From assembly GCF_000143535.2 (NCBI RefSeq), contig NC_037317.1, positions 2,232,001 through 2,296,000 of the forward strand: DNA of 64,000 nucleotides. Direction: 5' to 3'. This document shows positions 11,009 to 22,227 of the stretch, piece by piece; positions within the stretch are counted from its first letter, which is position 1; every line of letters begins with the position of its first letter. The position numbers and the translations under genes were made by a program. The DNA is from Botrytis cinerea B05.10 (taxonomy: Eukaryota; Ascomycota; Leotiomycetes; Helotiales; Sclerotiniaceae). The notes beneath the pieces are model-generated. The model ran no database searches. It was not told the DNA's origin and saw only the letters and a program-made list of their open reading frames with translations.

Positions 11009-12710
11009 TATTTTAGTATCTATGTAGGAAATTTTATAATGTGTACGTGATTTTTGCGCCCAGTGAGTGAAAAGAAAAACGATGCGATGATGACTGAAAG
11101 GAGATCTTTTTGAAGTCAAAGATGAAGAGGAAGAGAGATGAAGAGGGGGGACAACTTGACGCACGAAATTCTAAAGCTTTGAATGTAATACAAAGAGAGC
11201 GAGATACGCTAATCTTAACGATCAATCCTACGTTCCTCTTTATTCTATGGAGGTCTAGATGCCAATGGCAATCACAATCTGCGCATATTCAGCTTGTAGA
11301 CTGTCCAAATTGTAGAATTGGGAGTAGATCTGCTTAATGGATTGGGCAAAGAGATATATTGTTCCTCAACTGACTACTACTTAGAGCGTAGCAATGAAAC
11401 GATAGACCTGGTGAGGAGTATGCAAAGAAATCTCCGAATGCTTTTGATGAGGATTTTATAGATGGGCTGTTATTTTAGCGGAAAGAATAACCGAGCCACA
11501 ACTTTCTAGAAGGCAGAATGTAGGGAGGGGGAAGAAAGCGACTATCCATATCAACTCAACATGGTTCATACAATATCAATAAGAATATCGAAGAATTTTA
11601 GAACCGACAAAAGGATCTATATTCATCGAAACAACACAAGTAGTCAAGTACAAAATAATCGGCACACCCCTTTTCCTATTATCCCGAAAAATGTTAAAAA
11701 TAACTCCTATCATCATACCACTCAAAAGCTGTATACAACTACCATTCAAGAGTCTCATTCTAATTAGTGTTTCGAAATTCCCTGTGATCCTAATCGGAAT
11801 CGGCGAGGCTGCGAAACAACCAATATGTGGCAAGAAATATAGGTAGGTCTTAGGTAATTATTCCAAAATCTTCCATGATGGAAAACAAAACAAGCGAGAA
11901 TAACACGTCTTTGATTCTCGATAATACGATAGGTCAACAGGAGTCCGGGAAGTGCGAATCGGAAATGTGATATTTAGTATCGATAGGATGATGCGCGATG
12001 GATATAATAATGCCAATCATAGTCACAGAGGAAATAAAGATGACAAGGAGCGCAAGACCGATTACAAGCCAATTTCGGCGAAGGGATCACGATCAATCAA
12101 TCGAATAATGAAGATTGGATAGTTCATCTCAACTTACTATTGTGAGATTAGGAACTGGGGATGATGTTGGTTCTGCTGCTATTATCAAGTAGGTGGTAGT
12201 GAAATACAGGGGGAGTCAGACGCGACGTAGGCTCAGGTGGAAAGACGTATGTTTGTACCTATATATAACATCCTCGGTTATCCCGAGCTCTCCTATTCTA
12301 ATCGACATATTCACACCTTTACTTGGAATCAATTAGCCTTAACTAAGTGTAAAGGACCATAGTGATGAGTGAGGTTGACGCCAAGAAAAGACGATACAAC
12401 TCAAAGTTTACAAGAGCGAAGTCGCTGTTGTTTTTTGAAACTAAGAAATGTAAATATAGCAACCAAGAGACAAGGTATTTATATCTAGATATACTTATAG
12501 ATAGGAAAGTCGAAGGACGAGTTGAGAGTGCTTATCACGAGCTTGTCCATCACGTGATAGAGTAATCTATTGCGCCTCTTCATACCATGTTCAGACGACG
12601 AGGCGTAGAAAGAATACCAGAGTAATCTAATGACTTCCACAACTTATCTACTTGATAGCTATGAGGTGCAGTAACAAATGAGAATCCTACCTTATCTTAA
12701 TCCCGCTGTT
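11009..12710. other. Intergenic, possible small membrane-protein relic
   Basis: No firmly supported gene. On the minus strand at 11934-12086 a short frame encodes a convincing membrane helix (listed separately). A TCACGTGA palindrome lies near 12552-12559. Confidence 0.5.
11934..12086 (-). other. Candidate exon with one membrane helix
   Basis: Reading the minus strand, an open frame of about 50 codons ends at TGA 11934-11936 and encodes a hydrophobic helix (NWLVIGLALLVIFISSV, then more Ile-rich residues) followed by a short hydrophilic tail. Upstream, near 12138-12190, another frame (AAEPTSSPVPNLTI) ends at a good GTAAGT donor at about 12137, as if a Ser/Pro/Thr-rich exon were spliced to it. 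I find no AG acceptor between the donor and the helix, so an intact gene cannot be built. It may be a relic, a gene using an acceptor I missed, or chance. Confidence 0.25.
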
Positions 12711-13078
12711 CATGTCCAATTCACTCTCCTCCTCTTCTTCCCTCCCCTGCGTCTTCTTCCATCCGAAGTCAAGTATCCCCTCCTCACCAACCCACCTACA
12801 AATACACCTCTTCAATCATCCAATCCTCTCGAACCCCCCTACCAATGACCTCAAACTCCCCAACTCTCGGCCCGAGCCCAATATCCATCCCACCATCGCC
12901 CGGCGCATTCGGTTCGTGATGAAATCGTTAATCCCTCACCTCACACCCCTATCATGATCATCCATTCTCAAGGACCCGAGTATCCATATCTCAACCTCTG
13001 ATTTCCTTCTTGGACCCCTCTCTCTTATCAACAAAATAACATGGATATCATCCAGCTACTATATCGATTGTACTGGAT

Positions 13079-13116
13079 CATCCATCCATCCATCCATCCA
13101 TCCATCCATCCATCCA
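13079..13116. repeat. (TCCA)n microsatellite
   Basis: About nine perfect copies of the 4-mer TCCA. Confidence 0.95.
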
Positions 13117-13430
13117 CTTCTCACACTCTCTCATGCAAATCAAAAACCCCACTAGCCCCAAACCATCTAGCCGCATCACCACCAGCCCATCCAATCAAGC
13201 CCCTCCCTCTCCCACTCGCGGCAGAACCGCGGCACAACCCTCCACTCACCCCATCCCATCCCATTCTCTCACGTGCCTCTCAAACAAAAGTAAAAACAAA
13301 AACAAAAATAAAACCCATCACGTCATTCTCATCGGTACTTCCCACACTTCCCTCCTCGCCTATCAATCATCAACTATGTATCACCAGGTATCCACCCACC
13401 CACCCAACCACACCAATCAACCAACCAACC

Positions 13431-13460
13431 ATTCATTCATTCATTCATTCATTCATTCAC
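13431..13460. repeat. (ATTC)n microsatellite
   Basis: About seven perfect copies of ATTC, followed by degenerate ACTC units. Confidence 0.95.
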
Positions 13461-13648
13461 CCACTCACTCACCCATTCACTCACCAATGAATCCCCATCT
13501 CCAAAAAGGAAAGGAAACCATACTCCCCTCCCTCCCCCCCCGCTTTTTCCGGGTTTATCCGCCTTGCCGCTGTTCTGTTACTCACTCTACTACCTATTTG
13601 TTACTTACCACTCTACTATATTTCGTCCACGGGTAACAATCTAATATT

Positions 13649-13673
13649 TCATATCATATCATATCATATCATA
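13649..13673. repeat. (ATATC)n microsatellite
   Basis: Five near-perfect copies of the 5-mer ATATC. A separate ATCCC tract follows near 13711-13733. Confidence 0.9.
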
Positions 13674-15304
13674 CCATCAACAAACAACCAAACAATCAAT
13701 CAAAGCATTCTCATCCCATCCCATCCCATCCCAACCCCTATCTTTCCAATCGAGTACGTACCGAAAATCAAAAGTTTATTTAAGTATAAGTATACACACA
13801 TATACGAGATACTCTACTCTACACCCTTCTCTTGCATCTCACCCCCATCCAAGCTTCTCCCAAAATTACAATTCTCCCAATTCTACTCGCGCATGCATGC
13901 TATTCGTATTCATATTCATATTTCATATTCGTATTCATATCTCAAACCGTAAATCATAAATCTCACATCGCAATTCGCAAATCACAATGCGACATACAAT
14001 GAGCTGCGATGCGATGCTATGCGATACGATACGATGTAGATAAATATCGCTAAAGATGAAGGGGTATCACATCACAAGTAAGATTACCCAAAAATTAGGC
14101 GCACAGTACACCACACCACACAATACAACCCAACTACATACATAAAAAACCAAATAAATTTAGATAAAATTTTATATTTTTTTCATCATGAAAGTTGGTT
14201 TCCATCTCTACCATTCAATTATCAATTATTCTCCATTTGATTCAATTTGATCAATTCAATAGGTAGTAGTAGTAAGTTGACTTTTCAAGATTCAAAGAGA
14301 ACAAACAGACAGGAAAACATGATATGACTCAATTCAATTCATCATAACAAGAAATTCATCTTTCCTTCCATCATCCCCTTCCTTCACTCTTCCATTTCTC
14401 TACCCCCCCAAAAAGACCCATCCTATTGCAATCCCAACCCAAATCGCGACGAAAAAGACAGAAAAAAAGCACACAAATCACAGTCGCCTCCATTTAGCAA
14501 TTCCCGAATTCCCATCCATCCCGTCCCATTCCATCTAACTCCCTATAAACAACCCCAATGAAGTGAGAGAGTGAGAGTGAGAGTAGAGTTGGAGCAGAAC
14601 CAGATTTGAAACCAAAATCATGGAATCAAAAGCAGTTAATTTTCACAATGAAATGCCATTCAAAAATGATAGGCGACGTCCTCCGCTTGCATCAAAAGTC
14701 GAGTTTTCCTCCCATTGATACATATATCCTCTACCACCAACATACAAACAATTTGATAAAAGAATGTGACACATGCAATTGCTCGCTGCAAAGGAGTATC
14801 GTCGAAATTCGAGGTGACCGAGAAACAGTTGAAAGCAGCAAGTGCAAAACGAAAAAAAACAAAAACAAAAGAAAATCATAAGTATGTTCATGGGAATCCA
14901 TTAATCATAAAAGGAGTGTCGAGATTGTATAAAAAGTGTTGAAAAGTGTTGAAATGCCCCACCAGTTAAACCAAAGTACAATGATAAAAGAAAAGAGCAC
15001 CATGCTATTTAACCTAGACAAAAAAGAAAGAGCGGTTATGACAAGATGAAGAAGTATGAAGGCTTTTTGAACGCTGCGAGGGAAATGTTGTTGATCAAGA
15101 CAGTGATACAAAATGCTGGCGCTTTAAAAGACTTTTGCTCGATGTGGTTATGACGGCGCTGGTATCGCCATTGAGATGATGACCAATTGCGCTGCAATTG
15201 ATCACTATCGCTATGAAGAAATAACTTTTGGTAAAGGAAAGTAACCGTGAGGTTATTCAATACTCGAGTTAGGACGATCGAGGTGGTGGTACAGTGAATG
15301 TAGA

Positions 15305-17527
15305 TCACCTCTTTCTCTTCTTACTCTTCTCAAAACTGCTGGCACCGCTAGTAGAGAGAGCTGATGGAAATATTGGGACTTGTGGTAATTCATCTTTCTT
15401 CACAGGTACTCCCATGTGGCGCCCATAACGACCTTTACGACCATTCCCTTCGTCTTCGCTAACACACTGATCAATGCCAAGTCCTGCATCTTGGCATCGA
15501 CCACAGGGTCTTTGACGATCGCAACCTTTCTTGCTCTTCCTGCAACGTTGACAACGTGGTTTAGATGAAAGGTCCTCTTCATCATCACCGAGATGGTGTT
15601 GATGAGTTGCAGTAGATGCCACAGAGGTCTTCCGCGATTGCGATGGTAAGGAAGTGGGTGAGATGGGCCCCTTGCTAGAGGCAGAGACACTATTGGCTTT
15701 CTTTGGCTTGACCAAGGGCGCTGGTCTGTTTGGTTTGCTAATTCTGTTGGCTTTGGATTTCAAAGAAGAAGAGGGTAAAGGTTTTCTAGCAGCCTTAGCC
15801 TTGACGACCTTGGGCTTTGCTAATTCGCTATCAACGGCATCATCTGTGTGACCTGGCTTGAAGGTCCCATCATGGCAGTCTTCAAAGTCACGTTCATCAC
15901 TACTTGGCTCAGTGCTATCTGTCGGTGGATTATCTTCCAAATGTGGATGGGTCTTCTTCAAGAACCCAGGCGGCAGAATTGGGCTTGGTTCACGCTTGAG
16001 TCTATGAGAAGGGAGTTCATTCTCACTCTCGCTCTCACAATTACTAGTAGCGCCAGTAGAGGAAGCTGCATCAGCACGCCCACTGAAAGTGTCGTCAAGG
16101 GTTGATGCGGAAATGCGACCATGAGAGATGTTTGACATATCGCCAAGTCTCATTAGTTGTAGAGCAACATCCTTGTCTTCCTCTGACATACAACTGCCGA
16201 TGGTTGGATCTGGAGTAGGCAGTACATCCGACATATTTCCTGGTGTACTGATAGATTGACGTCCCGGAGGATATGATCCGCGCGTTCGGCGACTTTGTGC
16301 TGCTGGCGTAGAATACAGGTCAGGCTCTCCGAACCCGTTGGCATTGCCAAAGCTCCGGGGGGAATGAAGGTTAGGTACGTTGGAGAATGGATTTTGAGAA
16401 AATCCCGAGAAAGGAAAACTTGATCGTTGGTTTTCCATGCGACGTGCCGGAGAGACGGAAGAATTCGAGGTCGCAGCAGGCATTTGTGGTGGTGCGAACA
16501 AAGGGAGTTCCTGATTCAGATTATCATTAGTATGTATGTGGGCGACATCCTCTGCTTATGCGCAGCCAGGTAAACTTACAGAACTTTCAAATTTAGCTCT
16601 CTTTCGTCGACCTCCCTCCACAATATTGTCAAGACTAATCTCGGTATTACCAAGGTGCTCGCTTTTAGCTCTACTAGTAACGGATCCAGCTCCTCCATCT
16701 CCACTGCTGTAACCGTTCAATCCATCGCTATGAAGTTCTTGAAAGCTACCATGAGTGCTCGAGCCACGACTTTTGAAGCCCGATCGAGATCTACTCTTTT
16801 TGGCCGGAAGCGGTTGATTGATACTGGCAGAGACACTGCGGCGGCCACGGCCTTGACCAGGAGAAGGGCTACGCTTGCGCGATGTCCTAGACGTTGGTCT
16901 TGAGACAGGGTGGCCATAATTCAGAGCTTGGTGGGGTGGTAAGTGCGTCTCGCCAGGATAGTAGGCTTGCTGTAAGCGTGGAGAGCCGGAACCATATGAT
17001 GAAGGGCCATATGCATCAGAAGGTTCTTCTTGAATGACTCTGACATATACCACCATATTGTTTCTAAAGTTCTCGTAACGTGCGATGAGAGTGTTCCCTT
17101 GTTCGTCTTCGAAGCTAACACCTTTCGCACCAGCGCCGTCTGCATATAGACCGTAGAAGTTCTTGACAGTGGCAATAATTGAGTCTGTAGTATCGTGGGG
17201 GAATATTTGGACACGCATCGGTAGTCGCGCACGATGTTGAGGAGATTGTGTGAAGAGGAGTTCGAATGCGACACTCTTTGGGGTAGGGCTCCCAGCAGGC
17301 GACATGGCCATGGAGTGTGGAGTGTTCATGTTGAATTGACCACCAGCATAAGGAGGCGCGGGTGGTGTACCGCTTCGCCCATCTCTATTGTGCATATCCG
17401 TACCGGACATGATTATTTTTCGGGTCGGGTACGAATGCGTTCGCTGTGGAGGATCGGTAGATTCGGCGTTTCGATTTTGTGCGTTTGAAGAAGATGTAGA
17501 CCCAGTTATAATGTTGGCTAATTCCAT
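15305..17527 (-). CDS. Zn2Cys6 transcription factor with C-terminal zinc cluster (717 aa)
   Basis: Two exons, 17527-16580 and 16510-15305. The 69-bp intron has a GTAAGT donor, an ACTAATG branch-like site and a CAG acceptor, in phase 0. Residues 84-166 form a compact folded segment (SVAFELLFTQ, VQIFPHDTTDSIIATVKNFYG, VSFEDEQGNTLIARYENF) whose spacing resembles a ubiquitin/PB1-like fold. The rest is low-complexity Ser/Pro/Arg, with Arg/Ser-rich patches that could act as nuclear localisation signals. At residues 636-665 six cysteines are spaced C-x2-C-x6-C-x5-C-x2-C-x8-C, a Zn(II)2Cys6 DNA-binding cluster, unusually placed near the C-terminus. The protein ends in a basic KSKKRKR. I do not recognise the named ortholog. 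The upstream leader appears to contain introns. Confidence 0.88.
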
Positions 17528-18300
17528 ATGAATGTTGAGAGTATGCTTGGGCTCAGATCAGTCGCAGATGTTTATGACTGGGTGAATGTATGTATATTTA
17601 GTATCTGAAATCCCGAGTGTTGTGTGGGGTGTACAGTCGTTGTCGTCGCCGTCGTCGCAAGTCAGTCGGGTAGACTAGGACAGAGGTGGGTGGGCGAGAA
17701 ATATTCGCTCTGATTCGGAGATGCTGTTAGCAATAGCCATGATAGACTTGAGAATAACATCCGAGGGACATTTGATGAAGGGAGAGGTGGAGTGATGGCA
17801 TTGTCGTCCCATCTAGTGCCGCTGAATATACACCCTCCTTCTGCGACAACGATCGGAAAGATCGGTCACATTGAAATGGAGATATGAGCGTGATATTGAA
17901 CGTGTGTTTCCCGATCGCATAAGGCAAAAGTAGGATTGAAACTTACTGGGGATGAAAAAGAATGTTGTTGTGAGCCCTATCGAGGCATTGGAAATTGTCG
18001 TCCTGTGGAATTGGTGTCTCTCACAACCTATGAAAAGAGAGAATGGTTAGAGAGAGGGGATATGGATGAGAAAATGACATCTCGAGATAATTGACTCTAA
18101 TAGTAAAGACTTGATGATCAAATATCACACTTACTTGAAATTGTATCAAGTCGTATGTTTTCTGTGGTGTCTGCGTCTGGTATTGAGTGTGTGGTTTGGA
18201 AATGGAAGAAGTCGGTCCTCGTTACTCAGAATATGTTAGTTGCTTTGCATAAAATAATATGATTTTGAGAGTTGAATAACTTCTGTGCTTGCTTCAACGG
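17528..18300 (-). promoter_or_regulatory. Probable spliced 5' leader of the Zn2Cys6 gene
   Basis: Minus-strand splice signals suggest introns upstream of the ATG. A donor GTAAGT begins at 18134, with acceptor TTTTCATAG ending at 18028. A second GTAAGT donor lies near 17946, with a GCTAACAG acceptor candidate near 17730. No long open frame lies between them, so they would be untranslated introns. RNA reads would settle this. Confidence 0.4.
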
Positions 18301-18509
18301 AGCAGCCAACCAGGAATATCAAATCTACATATTTTCATCATTATTCCTATTTTAAATTGTCTCTGACGAATGTGGCTACTTATTAATCATTACACGTTGA
18401 TTTCTAGATATCAGCGAGAAAGAAAAGGAGTAAATTCTCATGATACACATTGCACAATTGCAGGTCAATCCTCGCGCCCAGGACGAGCAGTAGGTACGGA
18501 GCATGTGTG

Positions 18510-18510
<1 letters not shown>

Positions 18511-18544
<34 letters not shown>

Positions 18545-18545
18545 A
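18511..18545. repeat. (TA)n(TG)n compound microsatellite
   Basis: A run of TA dinucleotides passes directly into a run of TG dinucleotides. Confidence 0.95.
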
Positions 18546-21237
18546 CGTGAGGCATTTCATCGAGACGGTTCATCCATCCTCGCTGCAAATGGTTTCACGC
18601 TGACACTGACACTCGCTGATGGATCTCATATGCCTTGCCCGCTCAATATGGCTATGCACATTCGATATCATGACTTACCTGCGCGCTCTCCGCAGTCCGC
18701 AGCCTCCCATCCTCCCATCCTCACACAAGTCAGTCAGTCATGTTATGCCGCCATTGGCAGGAGAAGAAGCACCTGGGTGGTAGTGGCATTATCTCCGGTA
18801 CGTGGTAATGATTGATCAAAGCTTCATCCAACCTTGTTTTGAGGATCTACTCCAACATAACATGTACGGAGCATATCAATGGACTGGTCAAGTTTCGGCT
18901 CTTGAGTATATTAAGACATAATGCGAGTCGGATCCATCCCGTTTTCGGGCTGGCTACGTCCATCAATCCCTCTTTATCTTGGAAAACGAAACACACACGG
19001 AATCTTCGCAGGTGTGCCTCTGGCCAGTACTCTCATCTATCAACATTTCGCAACAATCGTGGGAGATGATGTCCACCCCTCCCCCTTGTGCGTATAGGTT
19101 CATCAGAGTCCCCAAGCGCAAATGCATGCGACTCAGAATTAATAAATTATACCTTGAGAGAACTCCATTCACGTACTCTGTGTCTCCTCTAGACAAAACT
19201 TGATGGCCAGCACCCCTTCAGCTACACATACTCCGTACTTCAAAATACACCAGTGCGGTCGAGACAACTCACGGAAAGCAAAGGCCAAGTGCTTGAGTAA
19301 ATCTTGATAATCAGCCAATGAGATTAATGCGTCAACGTCTAAAAGCAAGGATGATTTGAGAATGATCATGGATGCAATGCTCGATCTTCCTTTGGCGGTC
19401 GTCGTTTGACATGTTCGAAGATTATAAGGAAGAAAATGCGGTGCAAAATTAGAGTCAACGGAGGGAAATATATTGGGGATCATAGCTAATCGATGGAATC
19501 GCGCATTTCTCCTCTTCGCCTCAAAGTGATAGACATGCTTTTCAATTGATGATTGTGGTTGTCGGTGTAGAAATACATTTGTTGAAGTGTGATTCCCCCT
19601 TCATCTTGATCGCGAAAGGAAGATTTGCGATCCGGGATCATGGTATGCGTTGGCCACGAGTTTCAAATCGCATTCATGCTCCAAGCTGATTAGAAGAAAA
19701 TAACACTTCCACGCTCTACTGAGGTCCTCAAAATAGGTCCAAATGATTATGACGGCCGCTAGAAAAGCATCAGAGTACTAGTAACAAATTAACAACAATT
19801 GATGGCGGCGTAAACAGGCAAGAATGCTAATTAGTATACGTTGCGTGGGCTGTGAGTGGAAGTCTCGATGTACCGTGTGTACGATGGAGGTAGCATATGG
19901 AGCACTCTTTTTTATCCAACGTTAAACATGATTCATGCCAACCTATCAAGAGTGCAGGATGCCAATGCAAGCTGTCTTGTTCTTGTAATGCTGCATAGGA
20001 AGACATATTCTCTTTCAATCGTGTACGACATAGTTTGGCCCAAAATTTGAGTTGGAGCATTGTAACATCATCAATCATCAATCATCCTTCGTCCACCATC
20101 CCCCATCCACCATCCACTCATCAAATCATCACCATCACATCACCAAGCCATATCGATGATTTGTGGTGAGGGGCTTGGTGAAGGAAAATGCAGAAGGGTG
20201 GGGATTCCCTAGGTTAATGCTAGAGAGGATGATGAATGCTAGACACTTCCATGATCCATCGCAAACGCATCAATTTTAGACTTTAGTGTGCAGCACAAAA
20301 CCACTCGAGGGCTTATTTAATAATACCTTGAGAGATAAACATTTCAAACCTAAAGAGAGTATAGATACCTGAACCAACACATATTGGTGCATGGCGCAAT
20401 GTGTTGTGTCCATCGTCTGTACATCCATTAACTGTGGTTGGATCTGTGCAATAGCCATCTCGCTGTTTGGTCCGGTACGGTCTGGTCTTGTCGCAATCGC
20501 AATCCCAATCCTTCAGATTCAACAGACTGCCGTTATTGCGTGGATGAACGTCATTGTCCAATGAAGTCCGCGGACCCCTTCTCACCACGAAACCGTAAGC
20601 TTGGCCAGGAGACCGCAGACCCTGACCTTTGGAAGTACAAGTTCGCAACAAGAATTCGAAGTAGCTTTTCTCGAGTAAACAAAAACAAAAACAGCATTTC
20701 GCGACAGACCTGCCTTCATTCATCCGGGAAAGTCGCGCGCTGATAGGAAGATGATAAATAATTCAATAATATGAGCCTGCGCCATAAGCGCATAGTTCCC
20801 GGATTGTTTTGATTTCCGATTCGTGATGCGTGTTCCGGCTCGAGATACTACATTGTTTGGCAAATCATAAAGAATAAAATTGCCCCTCTTCGAGTACGAG
20901 GTTGAATTTCACCCGCTGAACACCAATCGCGGCACTTTTGAGTTTGAATTTTCGAACTTTTATCTTACTGTGCGTGAGGAGAGAGAGTTCAAAATGGGGT
21001 TCGTTCAATCCTGCATGATTCATTGTGGAGATATGGAGATATGATTGATAAAAGGTCGAGCATATTTGTATTCGTGGCACCTCGTTCGGCCTTTCGCCTT
21101 CCTTAGGTCTGTCATCCACCTTTTGAGAAGGATAAAAATCTTGAAAACCCAATGCATAAGATGGATAACGGACCTGGGGGGATGTTGCGACGCCCAGATG
21201 AAGAATGGGAGTGTGAGCTTGGCCGCTGGGTAGAGTG

Positions 21238-21266
21238 TGAGGGGTCCGAGGGGTTTTCGAGGGGTT
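21238..21266 (+). promoter_or_regulatory. Triple AGGGG (STRE-like) cluster
   Basis: Three AGGGG pentamers occur within 25 bp (21240-21244, 21249-21253, 21260-21264). AGGGG is the core of the yeast stress-response element bound by Msn2/Msn4-type C2H2 factors. The cluster lies about 1 kb upstream of the cyclin ATG. Function here is inference from motif density only. Confidence 0.3.
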
Positions 21267-22227
21267 CGAAGATGGAATCAGCAAATCCGTTTTTGATGAA
21301 TCTTTATCGCCACGTGACCAGGCGTATGTCGACTGATAAAGAAACCCCGTGGAGAACCGCATGACGGAGGGATGGTATGTGCTGGGAACAATTGATGCGT
21401 CTGCTCGAGGGCAATAAAAATTGAACGTCATGTCTCTCCATGCTTTGGCGCATCGACTGGCACGGCGCTTGTATAAGAATTCACCAGTACGTCGGTTGTT
21501 TGATCGATATCCGCCATCCTGCCGTGTCGTGGGAAGACGTGTAGGAAAATCGCGAGGCCCCCAGAGAATTTGTCTTACCAAAGCACAATTGCGCGCTACG
21601 CCCGAAGAGGAGAAGTGTAAATAAAGCTAAGAGCACCACGCAAGGGTCGTGTTGTTGTTGTGCTCCAGCGACCAATCAAACGGCGCAGATTCCGGTCCCC
21701 GCCAACCAGACAAAACAAAGAATTAAAATTGTATGCACCTCTTGCACCTCTTCTACCTGTACTCCAACCAATTTATTATACAAGAGAGAGCTTTTTGGTC
21801 GAGACCCAAACATCAACAACCTCATCTTCGTCGCTCTCCACAAATCTGCCTGTCGCCCTCACCTTCTTTTCCATCTATCCCCCTCCGACCCCTCCTTCGG
21901 ACCCCATAGCAATCGTATCCATCTTCATGCTTCCAGCTATCATAACTCTGCAGGGACTTTTCTGACTACACGATTTCATACATTGCATATCGAAGCAAAC
22001 GATTGGCACAATCCCCAATAATTCTTGATCGATTGTCCAATTGAAAGCAGCCCCTTCACCAAGCAGCATTCCTTCGTTCCTTCATGACATCTTGGTCGCG
22101 ATAGCTTCTTCGTGCTTTTTTGATACTCGCATCATTCCAGCAATAATAACACAGAGCACAGTCATCGCAAATCAGCTTCGGCTTTTGCTATTGCGCACCT
22201 TATTGTAAGGAAACAATAGCTTCAACC

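Larger units (their letters stand above)
12711..15304. other. 2.6-kb pyrimidine-rich, microsatellite-rich gap
   Basis: The plus strand is strikingly C/T/A-rich and G-poor, with TCCA, ATTC, ATATC and ATCCC tracts and poly-purine counterparts on the other strand. The apparent frames at 13041-13490 and 13133-13636 are translations of these repeats. It lies downstream of the minus-strand transcription factor gene and may include its 3' UTR. Confidence 0.6.
18301..22227. other. About 4 kb of divergent regulatory DNA
   Basis: Lies between the divergent transcription factor (-) and cyclin (+) genes. It contains an AT/GT compound microsatellite (18511-18543), a cluster of three AGGGG motifs (21240-21264), a CACGTG at 21311-21316 and a CT-rich stretch just before the cyclin ATG. 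A 238-codon minus-strand frame (20865-21581) has a TTG start and no recognisable domain, so it is not called. Confidence 0.55.

Noticed and set aside
13041..13636. Two overlapping frames of 149 and 167 codons
   Set aside because: Both are Pro/Ser/His/Ile repeats encoded by TCCA/ATTC microsatellites in two frames at once.
19169..19483. 104-codon minus-strand frame
   Set aside because: No domain, no splice context, in the middle of non-coding gap; weak composition.
20865..21581. 238-codon minus-strand frame in the large divergent gap
   Set aside because: It begins at TTG, has low-complexity Ser/Thr/Pro/Arg composition, no domain or splice partner, and overlaps regulatory-looking AGGGG and CACGTG words.
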